From Thermohalobaculum sp039513195 (lineage in GTDB: Bacteria > Pseudomonadota > Alphaproteobacteria > Rhodobacterales > Rhodobacteraceae), in the NCBI GenBank assembly GCA_039513195.1, contig JBCCRM010000014.1:56894-120893 (forward strand): a DNA stretch of 64,000 bases. Reading direction: 5' to 3'. Position 1 is the stretch's first letter. Each line of letters opens with the position of its first letter. A program made the position numbers and the translations under genes. This document shows, one piece after another, positions 25,188 to 33,625 of the stretch. The notes under the pieces were generated by a model that was given only the letters and a program-made list of their open reading frames with translations, did not search any database and was not told the DNA's origin.

Positions 25188-26513
25188 TCATTCTCCTGCA
25201 ATCGGGGTTGCGAGCGCGGGTGGACGGGTATCCATTCGCCGGCCCATCCGGGCGGCGAGCAGCGCAGAGAGGAGGAAGACACCCCCCTCGAGCGCGAAGA
25301 CCGCCGCATAGGCCTCTCCGGTATCGGTGAAAACGAGCCGCGCTGCATCGACGGCCACGGTGCCGAGGAAGCCGCCGAGCCCGAAGGCAATCGCTTGGGC
25401 TGCCCCCCAGAGACCCATGCGCGTTCCCTCGCGTTTCGCCCGCCCGCTCGAGGCGAGCGCCATCATTGAGCCAATCGCCGCGACCGCGAAGGCGCCATTG
25501 GCAACGCCGAGGGCGAAGACCGTAGGCTTTAACGGCCAGGCGGGTCCGACCAGCCCGGCCGCAGCCAACCCCAGCAGAGCAGCGGTGGAGGCTAGGCAAC
25601 CGCCGACGGTCCAGGCGCGCAGGACCTCCGGTCGGCCCTTGCCCCAGGCGGTCGCCAAGACGCCGACCAGCGCCATACCGAGGAAGACACCACCATGCTG
25701 CACCCCGGCGAGCGATGTGGATTCGCCAGGTGTCATGCCGAAGACCAGGCCCGCGAAGGGTTCAAGGATCAGGTCCTGCGCCGAGTAGGCGAGCATCGAC
25801 GCGAAGACGAAGACGGTGAACTGCCGCGCCTTCGGCTCCCGCCAAATCTCGCCGATTGCCTCCTTAAACGGGGCTTTCTGCGGCCGCTCCTCTGCGGCAC
25901 GGCTCTGGGCTGGCGCTCGGCCCTCGATGCCCAGAACGCCGACGATGACCAGCAACATCGCGATGCCGGCAACGCCGGTCGATACGGCGACCAGGCGCGC
26001 CGGCGAAAACGGGTCCAAAAGTCCGCCCGAGATACCGGCCGTCACCGCGATACCCGCGATCATCATCAACCAGGCAATGGTTGCCGCTGCCGGCCGGCGC
26101 TCCGGCGCGACCCGAACCGCGAGAAGCGCCAGTAGGTTGGTGCCCGCCGCCCCAACGCCTATGCCGATCAACGTGAAGGCGATGGTCGCGGCCGCGATCC
26201 CCCAACCTGGTGAAACGCCCATCAGCGCGACGGACAATGCGGCCCCAACACCGCCGAGCGCCAGCACCGCCATACCGCCAATGATCCAAGATGTGCGGCG
26301 CCTGCCGATATCCGCCCCGTATCCCCAGCGCGGGCGCAAGCATTGCACCGCATAATGCAAAGCGACCAATGCGCCTGGCAGCATCGCCGGGAAAGCCAGC
26401 TCCACGACCATCACGCGGTTCAGCGTCGACGTCGTCAGCACAACCAGCGCGCCAAGGGCCATCTGCACCAGACCCAAACGCATCATGCCGAGCCAACCGA
26501 GATACGGGTGCAT
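25188..26513 (-). CDS. PucC/BCH2-family major facilitator protein
   Basis: A 441-residue, twelve-span protein of the PucC/LhaA/BCH2 branch of the major facilitator superfamily. It begins MHPYLGWLGMMRLGLVQMALG, shown here as LGMMRLGLVQMALGALV, and contains STLNRVMVVEL, a signature of this branch. The gene between bchG and bchP is commonly called bch2 or orf428. It is thought to assist insertion of pigments or light-harvesting polypeptides; no transport substrate is established. GGGAGAAACAGGC precedes the ATG. The gap to bchG is 14 bases and the stop touches the bchP start region. Confidence 0.9.
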   Translation of the reverse strand: MHPYLGWLGMMRLGLVQMALGALVVLTTSTLNRVMVVELAFPAMLPGALVALHYAVQCLRPRWGYGADIGRRRTSWIIGGMAVLALGGVGAALSVALMGVSPGWGIAAATIAFTLIGIGVGAAGTNLLALLAVRVAPERRPAAATIAWLMMIAGIAVTAGISGGLLDPFSPARLVAVSTGVAGIAMLLVIVGVLGIEGRAPAQSRAAEERPQKAPFKEAIGEIWREPKARQFTVFVFASMLAYSAQDLILEPFAGLVFGMTPGESTSLAGVQHGGVFLGMALVGVLATAWGKGRPEVLRAWTVGGCLASTAALLGLAAAGLVGPAWPLKPTVFALGVANGAFAVAAIGSMMALASSGRAKREGTRMGLWGAAQAIAFGLGGFLGTVAVDAARLVFTDTGEAYAAVFALEGGVFLLSALLAARMGRRMDTRPPALATPIAGE

Positions 26514-26527
26514 GCCTGTTTCTCCCT

Positions 26528-27430
26528 TCAACCTGCGCCGAGGGCGATGGCACTCGCCAACATGCCGAGGACGTAGAGGCTGACGCCGGTGGCGTTGTAC
26601 CAGGGGGCCAAGGCGCGCGGGTCGCGCAGCATCCGCCGCATCGCCAAGCCCTGACCGGCCAGCACGGCCGCCACCGCCAAAGCCGCCAGCCAATGGCCCC
26701 AGGCCAGCATCAGGGCGATCACCGCCATCTGCGCCGCCGCCATGACCCAGCATGCGAAACGCGCCGCACGCTCCGGCCCCAGGATCACAGGCAGAGAGCG
26801 GACGCCGAGATGGGTGTCCCCCTCGATCGCCTTAAAGTCATTGAGCGTCATGATACCGTGGGCGCCGAGCGCATAGAGCGCAGCAACGACAATCACCTCT
26901 CCCGGTGGCAGCGTGCCCAGCATCACCGCGGCGCCGGTGAACCAGGGCAGCCCCTCGTAACAAAGCCCCGTCGCGGCACAGGCCCACCAGCCGTTTTGCT
27001 TCAAGCGCAGCGGCGGAGCCGAATAGGCCCAAGCGAGCGCGCAGGCGACGACGGCGGCGCCGAAGCCCCACAACCCCAGCAAGCTCGCTACCCCGAGCGA
27101 AACGGCGGTCCAAGCAACGGCGATCCAAAATCCCCAACTGCCAGGAACGCGGCCTGACGGGATCGGGCGGGCCGGCTCGTTGATCGCATCGACATGGCGG
27201 TCGTACCAATCATTGGCCGCCTGGCTCATGGCGCAAACCAAGGGTCCGGCCAACAGCACGCCGAGGGCGAAGTCGGTCCACCGTCCCGAGAACGCAACCC
27301 CGGCGGAGACCGCGCCGCAGAGATAGGCCCACATTGGTGGGAACCATGTGATGGGCTTCAGCAGCTCCAACACCGCTGCCGGGTCTGGCAGCCGCCGCGC
27401 CTGCGACTGTATCGAATAATTTACACTCAT
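26528..27430 (-). CDS. bchG: Bacteriochlorophyll synthase (tail prenyltransferase)
   Basis: Attaches geranylgeranyl or phytyl to bacteriochlorophyllide a in the membrane. The 300-residue product has nine or so spans and the prenyl-diphosphate motif AANDWYDRHVDAINEPARPIPSG, seen as NDWYDRHVDAINEP. LLKPITWFPPMWAYLCG and ALGAHGIMTLNDFK are family hallmarks. The start MSVN matches Rhodobacter BchG as I know it. That ATG has no ribosome-binding site. It sits between two PpsR boxes with a perfect TATAAT (27440-27445, minus strand) ten bases upstream, which suggests a nearly leaderless message. Confidence 0.95.
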   Translation of the reverse strand: MSVNYSIQSQARRLPDPAAVLELLKPITWFPPMWAYLCGAVSAGVAFSGRWTDFALGVLLAGPLVCAMSQAANDWYDRHVDAINEPARPIPSGRVPGSWGFWIAVAWTAVSLGVASLLGLWGFGAAVVACALAWAYSAPPLRLKQNGWWACAATGLCYEGLPWFTGAAVMLGTLPPGEVIVVAALYALGAHGIMTLNDFKAIEGDTHLGVRSLPVILGPERAARFACWVMAAAQMAVIALMLAWGHWLAALAVAAVLAGQGLAMRRMLRDPRALAPWYNATGVSLYVLGMLASAIALGAG

Positions 27431-27450
27431 GCTGTCAGGATTATATGACA
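27408..27450. promoter_or_regulatory. Tandem PpsR/CrtJ boxes overlapping the bchG start codon
   Basis: Box 1 is TGTATCGAATAATTTACA (27408-27425) and box 2 is TGTCAGGATTATATGACA (27433-27450). Both fit TGT-N12-ACA exactly and they are separated by 7 bases. Box 2 contains the -10 sequence TATAAT for bchG on the minus strand; box 1 lies within the first codons of bchG. Binding by PpsR, encoded immediately upstream, would block this promoter. Confidence 0.88.
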
Positions 27451-27504
27451 GTCGTCCTGCCAGGGAAACTGTTTCGTGGGGGGTTTCGACAGGTCGGAAG
27501 GTGT

Positions 27505-28941
27505 TCAACCTCCGGCGTCATCACTGTCGCTGTCGTCCCGCGAGCTGTCGAGATCGCGCAGCTCGAACCGCCGCAGTTTGACGTAAAGGCTTTGCCGGGA
27601 CAGACCCAACATCTCGGCCGCCGAGGCACGGTTCTCGCCAGTCATCTCCAACGCCGCTTCGATGTACATTTTCTCGATCACATCGGTGGTTTGGCGCACC
27701 AAATCCTTCAGCGAGACCCTCCCCACCAGCTCGGCGAGCTGTTCCACGGATTGCGGAAGCTGCCGGTCGGGCCGGGCTACGGAGGTCAACCGTCGGGTGA
27801 CATCGCGGATCGCGAAGGCGTAACAAGGCTCGCCCTCGATGGTCAGGGACGCAGCGGAAATCTCGACTTCGGTCTCGGTCCCATACTCGCCACGGAGATT
27901 GGTGGCAAAGAGCCGCACCGCGCCGCGCTCCCGCAGATTGGCGAGCATAACGTTGAGATCCACACCGGGGCGGCCAAGCCAACGGTCGAGCGACTCGCTG
28001 CGGGCCTGTTCCTCGGTCGCGAGCTGCGCGAGGTCGAGAAACGCGGAGTTCGCCGAGAGCACGGTTCCATCGAGCGCGGTCAGCAGGAACCCGTCGGGCA
28101 TCGCAGCGACCAGGCGGCTGAGGCTCGGCTCCGCCGATCGGGCGGCACCTTTGCCGCCCTCCTCCGGCGCGAAGCGAAGCAGAAAGATCCAGCCGGCATC
28201 GCGCCGCAACAGCGCCACCGAGGCTCGGAGAAGCATCGTTCGGTCCCGGCTGCGCACATCGATCTCATCCGCGCGGCCGGTCGCCCGGACCGTAGTCATC
28301 AATGTCTCCAGCGCCTGGCCGTCGGCCGCGTCGACGCAATCGGCAACGCGCCGGCCGACCAAGCCGCGGCGGCCGTCGTCGAACATCTGCTCAGCCACCG
28401 GATTGGCCTCAAGCACCTTCTCGTTGGCGCCGTCGACAATCAGTACCGGCTCGGACGACACCTGGAACAATAGCCGATAGCGCGTTTCGAGATGGCGCAA
28501 CCGGGCATAGTCCTGCTCTAGGGTCTGTTGCGCGTCGATAAGCCTCTGCTGAAGCTGCGAAATCGTCCGGAGATCGCGGCCGAAGGCGATCAACAGCCCC
28601 TCCGGATTGACCTTATGGACCGCGTAGAGCACCGGGACATCGGGTCCCTTCTGGCTCGGATGATTGACCTGCCGCCACCGAGGCCGCGCCCCCGCAAAGG
28701 CGTCGCGGATCAGCGCCTCGATCTTCGGGCGACTTTCCACCGTGACGGTTTCCGACCAAGCCTGCCCCGGCCAGTGCTCGACCCCCGAAAGGGCCATCTC
28801 ACTGCGATCAATGGCAAAATCGCGGATGACGCCATCGGGATCAACGATCAAAGCGATATCTGCGGCCGTTGCAATCAAACGCGCCGTAGCCTCGACATCG
28901 ATGTCCGATAAAAACTCCTTCGGTGCCGCGAAGGTCTTCAC
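27505..28941 (-). CDS. ppsR: PpsR/CrtJ, redox-responsive repressor of photosynthesis genes
   Basis: Represses bch, crt and puc genes under oxygen by binding TGT-N12-ACA pairs. The 478-residue product carries PAS domains (about residues 20-130, 150-260 and 270-390; for example VSSEPVLIVDGANEKVLEAN) and a C-terminal Fis-type helix-turn-helix, seen as NRASAAEMLGLSRQSLYVKLRR. The frame is open further upstream, but the GTG at 28941 (MKTFAAPKEFLSD) gives the usual length. No cysteine lies in the C-terminal HTH region, so the disulfide switch described for some homologues is not obvious. It lies 61 bases after aerR and 74 before bchG. Confidence 0.93.
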   Translation of the reverse strand: MKTFAAPKEFLSDIDVEATARLIATAADIALIVDPDGVIRDFAIDRSEMALSGVEHWPGQAWSETVTVESRPKIEALIRDAFAGARPRWRQVNHPSQKGPDVPVLYAVHKVNPEGLLIAFGRDLRTISQLQQRLIDAQQTLEQDYARLRHLETRYRLLFQVSSEPVLIVDGANEKVLEANPVAEQMFDDGRRGLVGRRVADCVDAADGQALETLMTTVRATGRADEIDVRSRDRTMLLRASVALLRRDAGWIFLLRFAPEEGGKGAARSAEPSLSRLVAAMPDGFLLTALDGTVLSANSAFLDLAQLATEEQARSESLDRWLGRPGVDLNVMLANLRERGAVRLFATNLRGEYGTETEVEISAASLTIEGEPCYAFAIRDVTRRLTSVARPDRQLPQSVEQLAELVGRVSLKDLVRQTTDVIEKMYIEAALEMTGENRASAAEMLGLSRQSLYVKLRRFELRDLDSSRDDSDSDDAGG

Positions 28942-29002
28942 GTCCTGGAGTCCTTTTACGTTTCGCCGCGACAGGGGACGGGTCCTTATCTCGTCATGGG
29001 AG

Positions 29003-29848
29003 TCAGCAATGCGCTTCGCTACCGAAACGCACACGCTCGGCCAGCGTCACCGCCTCCCGCGCGTCGAGCGCCACGGCGTCAGCGCCGATTTCCGTACCGA
29101 ATTCAGGTTTTTCGCAAAGGATCGGTCCGCCGGCGAGAATGTAGACAGAAGAATTGCGAGACTGCTTTCGCAAAGTCCGAACGAGGCGCGCCGCCGGTAC
29201 CACCGACCGCTCGCCGCCCACCGTGATACCGATGAGTTCGAACCAATTGGCCCGAACGATGCGCGATAACTCCAAGTCCGGCGCTGCGGTTCGGAACACC
29301 ACCTCCCAATTCGCCGCACCCAGACACTCTGCCACCATGCGCAGGCCCAGCACATGCTGCTCCGACGCATCGGCGCAGAGAAGCGCGCGGCGCTTTCGCA
29401 AGACGGCGTCTTGTACCGAGCCGCCACTCTCAGAGAGTTGGATGGTCATGCGGTGAAGCCGCATGGTCCCGATCGTCACCTCCGAAAAGCTGCAAACATC
29501 CTCGTCCCACAAGACACCCAGACGGCGCGCGGAGGGCGCAAGCAGATCCAGCATCAGGTCTGCGGCGGGACGGCCGGCCTCGGCCAGTTCGGCGACGAAA
29601 TCCTCGGCCGCCTGGCCAATGGGCTCGAGCAGAAGACGGGTCAGATGGGCAACCTCGTCCCGCCCGGTCGGAGAGGCCGCGTGCCGCCGCCGGGCCACTA
29701 GAAGATGCGGGATCACCTGATCCTCGATCGCGCGGACCAACGCCTTCGGCTCTGAGAACAAGTGCGCCGCCTTGTGGCGGTCGGGCGCCGTGGAAGCAGT
29801 GCAGCCGTCGCTGGCGTTGGAACCGTGCTGCAGAGGGGCTTCTGTCAT
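29003..29848 (-). CDS. aerR: AerR/PpaA, cobalamin-binding antirepressor of PpsR
   Basis: Partners PpsR/CrtJ and, in Rhodobacter, binds a cobalamin that gives light sensitivity. The 281-residue product has a helical N-terminal part and a B12-binding-type domain at about residues 145-270, containing RRALLCADASEQHVLGLRMV (ALLCADASEQHVLG) and ELIGITVGGERSV. The ATG at 29848 follows GAGGAGGACAAAGCC. The aerR-ppsR pair directly upstream of bchG is the classical arrangement. I cannot confirm the histidine cobalamin ligand from sequence alone. Confidence 0.88.
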   Translation of the reverse strand: MTEAPLQHGSNASDGCTASTAPDRHKAAHLFSEPKALVRAIEDQVIPHLLVARRRHAASPTGRDEVAHLTRLLLEPIGQAAEDFVAELAEAGRPAADLMLDLLAPSARRLGVLWDEDVCSFSEVTIGTMRLHRMTIQLSESGGSVQDAVLRKRRALLCADASEQHVLGLRMVAECLGAANWEVVFRTAAPDLELSRIVRANWFELIGITVGGERSVVPAARLVRTLRKQSRNSSVYILAGGPILCEKPEFGTEIGADAVALDAREAVTLAERVRFGSEAHC

Positions 29849-30295
29849 GGCTTTGTCCTCCTCATCCCGAATCAGAACCGATGGTCCGATTGGCAAATGC
29901 ACCCGATCTCCGCCTGGTGCCCGTTATTCGTCCGATGCATCCTGCGGTTGGCTTAAGCCCTTGGCTTCCCACGACGCATGTATCCTGTCACCCCGCTTAC
30001 GCGTCAACTTTTCCTGACAATACCACTCTGACTATCGAAACTTATCACTTGATCGAAGCACCAACACTGATTGATTACAAGCCTATTTCAGTCTTTGAAT
30101 GAAATCTGCCGAGGTCTGAAAATATTCGAAAAAGCTATGATATCGAAGACTGCTCTCGGCCTGCGGAAGCGGCTTCCATAAAGCAATTAGTCCAGCCCGA
30201 TTGACGTAAACCTACATTGACACACATCTCCTTTCGCGCATAGCCTTCCCTGAGCGCGACGACCAAAACAGGATAACAGACAGGGGAGGACGGCA
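29849..30295. promoter_or_regulatory. aerR-bchF divergent regulatory region with candidate PpsR boxes
   Basis: 447 bases, AT-rich in places, with no gene. CGTCAACTTTTCCTGACA (30002-30019) and CGTAAACCTACATTGACA (30205-30222) both fit a one-mismatch PpsR pattern (CGT-N12-ACA). The second contains TTGACA (30217-30222), a good -35 element for bchF, with a weak CATAGC -10 sixteen bases on. The boxes are single rather than paired, so control may be weaker or depend on distant sites. Confidence 0.55.
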
Positions 30296-30793
30296 GTGCC
30301 GGCGAGCCAGGAATCGTCCGAAGGGCGGCGCCGACTCTACACCCGGGCGGAGCGGGCGCGCCGCGACGCGACTGCGTGGACCTTGGTGCAAGGGATCCTC
30401 GCGCCGCTCCAATTCCTCGTGTTTCTCGTCAGCTTAGCGCTCGTGCTGCGCTACCTAGCCACCGGCCTCGGGTACGACGTCGCCACCTGGTCGATCATCC
30501 TCAAGACCCTGGTGCTCTTCGCGATCATGGTCACCGGCGCGATCTGGGAGAAGGTGGTGTTCGGCTGTTACCTGTTTGCGCCGGCGTTCTTCTGGGAGGA
30601 CGCGATGTCGATGATCGTTGTCGCCCTCCACACTGCCTATCTCGCCGCCGTTCTCCTCGGTTGGGGGACTGATATGCAGCAAATCCAACTCGCGCTCGCG
30701 GCCTATGCCACTTACGTCGTCAACGCTGGGCAGTTCCTGTGGAAGCTGCGTCTCGCGCGGCTCGAGGGTGAAGACCAAGGGGCTGTGGCATGA
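30296..30793 (+). CDS. bchF: 3-vinyl bacteriochlorophyllide hydratase
   Basis: Adds water to the C3 vinyl group on the way to the 3-acetyl group of bacteriochlorophyll a. The 165-residue protein has about four membrane spans and the BchF pattern YTRAERARRDATAWTLVQG (LYTRAERARRDATAW), GAIWEKVVFGCYLFAP and FFWEDAMSM. It starts at GTG 30296 after GGGGAGGACG. bchN overlaps its stop by four bases (ATGA), placing it first in the bchFNBHLM-lhaA-puh operon. Confidence 0.95.
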   Translation: MPASQESSEGRRRLYTRAERARRDATAWTLVQGILAPLQFLVFLVSLALVLRYLATGLGYDVATWSIILKTLVLFAIMVTGAIWEKVVFGCYLFAPAFFWEDAMSMIVVALHTAYLAAVLLGWGTDMQQIQLALAAYATYVVNAGQFLWKLRLARLEGEDQGAVA

Positions 30794-32052
30794 ACGAGCG
30801 GATGCGCCCCCCAGGCACCGGCTGCAACCGCCCGATCTTGCGGGAGGACGGCCAGAGGGAAGTGTTTTGCGGCCTGACAGGCATCATCTGGCTGCATCGT
30901 AAGATCCAAGACGCTTTTTTCCTGGTTGTCGGCTCGCGCACCTGCGCGCATCTGATCCAATCGGCCGCCGGGGTGATGATTTTTGCCGAACCGCGCTTTG
31001 CTACGGCGATCATCGACGATCACGACCTGGCAGGCCTCGCCGATGCGAATGAGGAGCTCGACCGCGTGGTCGATCAGCTCCTCGACCGACGGCCGGACAT
31101 CAAGTTGCTGTTTCTGGTCGGCTCTTGCCCGTCGGAGGTGATCAAGCTCGACCTCTCCCGCGCGGCGGAGCGGCTGTCCTCGCAATTCATGCCCGATGTG
31201 CGGGTTCTGAACTACTCGGGCTCCGGGATCGAGACGACCTTTACCGAGGGGGAGGACACCTGCCTCTCGGCCCTGGTGCCGGAACTGCCGGAAACCGACG
31301 CGCCGGGCCTGCTGGTGGTCGGTGCGCTTGCCGAGATTGTCGAGGATCAATTCGCTCGGCTGTTTGCAGATCTCGGCATCCCCGTGCGGTTTTTGCCGCC
31401 GCGCCGGGCCGCCGATCTGCCGGCGGTGGGACCGAAGACGCAGGTGCTGCTGGCTCAGCCCTTCCTGGCGGAGACGCTGCGGCTTCTGGAGACCAGGGGC
31501 GCGCATCATATCCCTGCACCATTTCCGCTGGGGGCAGAGGGCACGACGGCGTGGTTCACCGCAGCCGCTCGGGCCTTCGACGTCGCCCATAGCCGGCTGC
31601 GGGAGGTGACCGCAGCGCCCGAGGCACGCGCCAGATCGGCAGTGGCCGCCCGGGCGGAAAACCTGCGCGGCAAACGCCTCTTCGCCTTCCCGGACAGCCA
31701 GCTCGAAATCCCGATTGCGCGGTTTCTCTCGCGTGAGGCTGGCATGGAGCTGACCGAGATCGGCACCCCCTATCTCCATCGCGGCTTGATGGGGCCGGAG
31801 CTGGATTTGTTACCGGATTGCTCGCTGTCCGAGGGGCAGGATGTCGACCGCCAGCTCGACCGCGCGCGGGCGCAGCGGCCTGACATCACGCTCTGCGGGC
31901 TCGGCCTCGCCAACCCGCTGGAGGCCGAGGGCATGACCACGAAATGGTCGATCGAACTCGTCTTCACCCCAATCCAAGGCTACGAGCAGGCCGCCGATTT
32001 GGCCGAGCTCTTCGCCCGCCCGCTGGTGCGCCGCACCCGGCTGGCCGTGTGA
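30790..32052 (+). CDS. bchN: Dark-operative protochlorophyllide reductase, subunit N
   Basis: With BchB it forms the NifDK-like catalytic heterotetramer that reduces ring D of protochlorophyllide. The 420-residue product contains the cysteine ligands GTGCNRPI, REVFCGLTG and LVGSCPSEVIKLDL, which hold the shared 4Fe-4S cluster. The ATG overlaps bchF by 4 bases; bchB begins 14 bases after the stop. Length is typical. Translation is coupled with bchF. Confidence 0.97.
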   Translation: MNERMRPPGTGCNRPILREDGQREVFCGLTGIIWLHRKIQDAFFLVVGSRTCAHLIQSAAGVMIFAEPRFATAIIDDHDLAGLADANEELDRVVDQLLDRRPDIKLLFLVGSCPSEVIKLDLSRAAERLSSQFMPDVRVLNYSGSGIETTFTEGEDTCLSALVPELPETDAPGLLVVGALAEIVEDQFARLFADLGIPVRFLPPRRAADLPAVGPKTQVLLAQPFLAETLRLLETRGAHHIPAPFPLGAEGTTAWFTAAARAFDVAHSRLREVTAAPEARARSAVAARAENLRGKRLFAFPDSQLEIPIARFLSREAGMELTEIGTPYLHRGLMGPELDLLPDCSLSEGQDVDRQLDRARAQRPDITLCGLGLANPLEAEGMTTKWSIELVFTPIQGYEQAADLAELFARPLVRRTRLAV

Positions 32053-32065
32053 GGGAGGGCGGCGC

Positions 32066-33625
32066 ATGAAACTCACGCTCTGGACCTATGAGGGGCCGCC
32101 GCATGTGGGCGCGATGCGGATCGCAGCATCGATGGAGGGGGTGCATTACGTCCTCCACGCGCCACAGGGCGACACCTATGCCGACCTCCTCTTCACGATG
32201 ATCCAGCGGGATGACCGGCGCCCGCCCGTGACCTACACCACCTTCCAGGCGCGCGATCTCGGCTCCGACACCGCTGAATTGCTAAAGCGAAGCGTCCGCG
32301 ACGCCGCCGAGCGGTTCGAGCCAGAAGCCATGCTGGTCGGCGAGAGCTGCACGGCGGAGCTGATCCAAGATAACCCGGGCGGATTGGCGGCGGGTATGGA
32401 GCTTTCCATGCCCGTCGTTCCGCTAGAGCTGCCCGCCTATCAGAAGAAAGAGAACTGGGGCGCCGCTGAGACCTTCTATCGGATGGTCCGTGCCTTCGCG
32501 CCGGCGGAGGTGCCGGAGAAGGATTGGAGCCGGCCGCGGGCAAACATCCTGGGCGCCACCTCTCTTGGCTTTAGAAATCGCGACGATCTAGTTGAAATTC
32601 AACGGCTCCTTGCGGTCATGGGGATCGACATAAATGTCTGTGCGCCAATGGGCGCGCGGCCGTCGGATCTGACCCGGCTGCCGGAGGCGGATCTGAACAT
32701 CGTCCTCTATCCGGAAATCGCGCATACGGCTGCCCGTTGGCTGGAGCGTCAATTCCGCCTGCCCGCGACCAAGACCGTGCCCATCGGGATCGGCGCGACC
32801 AAGGATTTCATCGAGGAGGTGGCAGCTCTCGCGGGCGTCGACCCCGCCCCTGCCCTGGCGGGAGAACCCTCCCGCCTGCCCTGGTACTCGCGATCGGTCG
32901 ACTCGACCTATCTGACCGGGAAGCGCGTCTTCGTCTTCGGCGACGGGACCCATGCGATTGCCGCCGCGCGCGTAGCGGTGGAGGAGTTCGGCTTCGAGCT
33001 CGCCGGCCTGGGCACCTATTCTCGCGAGTTGGCGCGCGAGGTGCGGGCGACCGCCAAGGCCCATGGGGTCGAGGCACTGATCACCGATGATTACCTCGAG
33101 ATCGAGGAGGCGATCACCGCCCTGTCGCCGGAACTCGTCCTCGGCACGCAGATGGAGCGCCATATCGCCAAGCGCCTCGGTATCGGCTGCGCCGTGATCT
33201 CGGCGCCGGTGCATGTGCAGGACTTTCCCGCCCGCCACTCTCCGCAGATGGGCTGGGAAGGGGCGAATGTCCTCTGGGACAGCTGGGTCCATCCGCTGGT
33301 CATGGGGCTGGAAGAGCACCTGCTCGGCATGTTCCGCGAGGATTTCGAGTTCCATGACGAGGCTCAGCCGAGCCATCTCGGCCATGGCGCGCGGGCAGAG
33401 CCGCAAGCGGTCGCAGCACCAGGCGTTATTCCAGGCGAAGACCCGGGGACTGGCCCATCCGGCCCAATCCTCTGGGCGCCCGAGGCCGAGACAGAACTGA
33501 AAAAGATCCCGTTCTTTGTCCGGGGCAAGGCCAGACGCAACACCGAGGCATTCGCGACCGAGAAAGGCCTCGCCACCGTCACGCTAGAGACGCTCTACGA
33601 TGCAAAAGCGCATTTCGCCCGCTGA
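32066..33625 (+). CDS. bchB: Dark-operative protochlorophyllide reductase, subunit B
   Basis: Partner of BchN. The 519-residue protein starts MKLTLWTYEGPPHVGAMRIA and contains LVGESCTAELIQDNPGG. The aspartate ligand of the NB cluster is expected in the N-terminal region. The C-terminal 45 residues (AETELKKIPFFVRGKARRN) are the PCP_red extension characteristic of BchB/ChlB. GAGGGAGGGCGGCGC precedes the ATG. Its last 26 bases overlap the start of bchH in another frame. Confidence 0.97.
   Translation: MKLTLWTYEGPPHVGAMRIAASMEGVHYVLHAPQGDTYADLLFTMIQRDDRRPPVTYTTFQARDLGSDTAELLKRSVRDAAERFEPEAMLVGESCTAELIQDNPGGLAAGMELSMPVVPLELPAYQKKENWGAAETFYRMVRAFAPAEVPEKDWSRPRANILGATSLGFRNRDDLVEIQRLLAVMGIDINVCAPMGARPSDLTRLPEADLNIVLYPEIAHTAARWLERQFRLPATKTVPIGIGATKDFIEEVAALAGVDPAPALAGEPSRLPWYSRSVDSTYLTGKRVFVFGDGTHAIAAARVAVEEFGFELAGLGTYSRELAREVRATAKAHGVEALITDDYLEIEEAITALSPELVLGTQMERHIAKRLGIGCAVISAPVHVQDFPARHSPQMGWEGANVLWDSWVHPLVMGLEEHLLGMFREDFEFHDEAQPSHLGHGARAEPQAVAAPGVIPGEDPGTGPSGPILWAPEAETELKKIPFFVRGKARRNTEAFATEKGLATVTLETLYDAKAHFAR

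Noticed and set aside
29980..29997. TGTATCCTGTCACCCCGC as a PpsR box upstream of aerR
   Set aside because: The second half-site is CGC, two mismatches from ACA, and there is no paired box at 7-8 bases.
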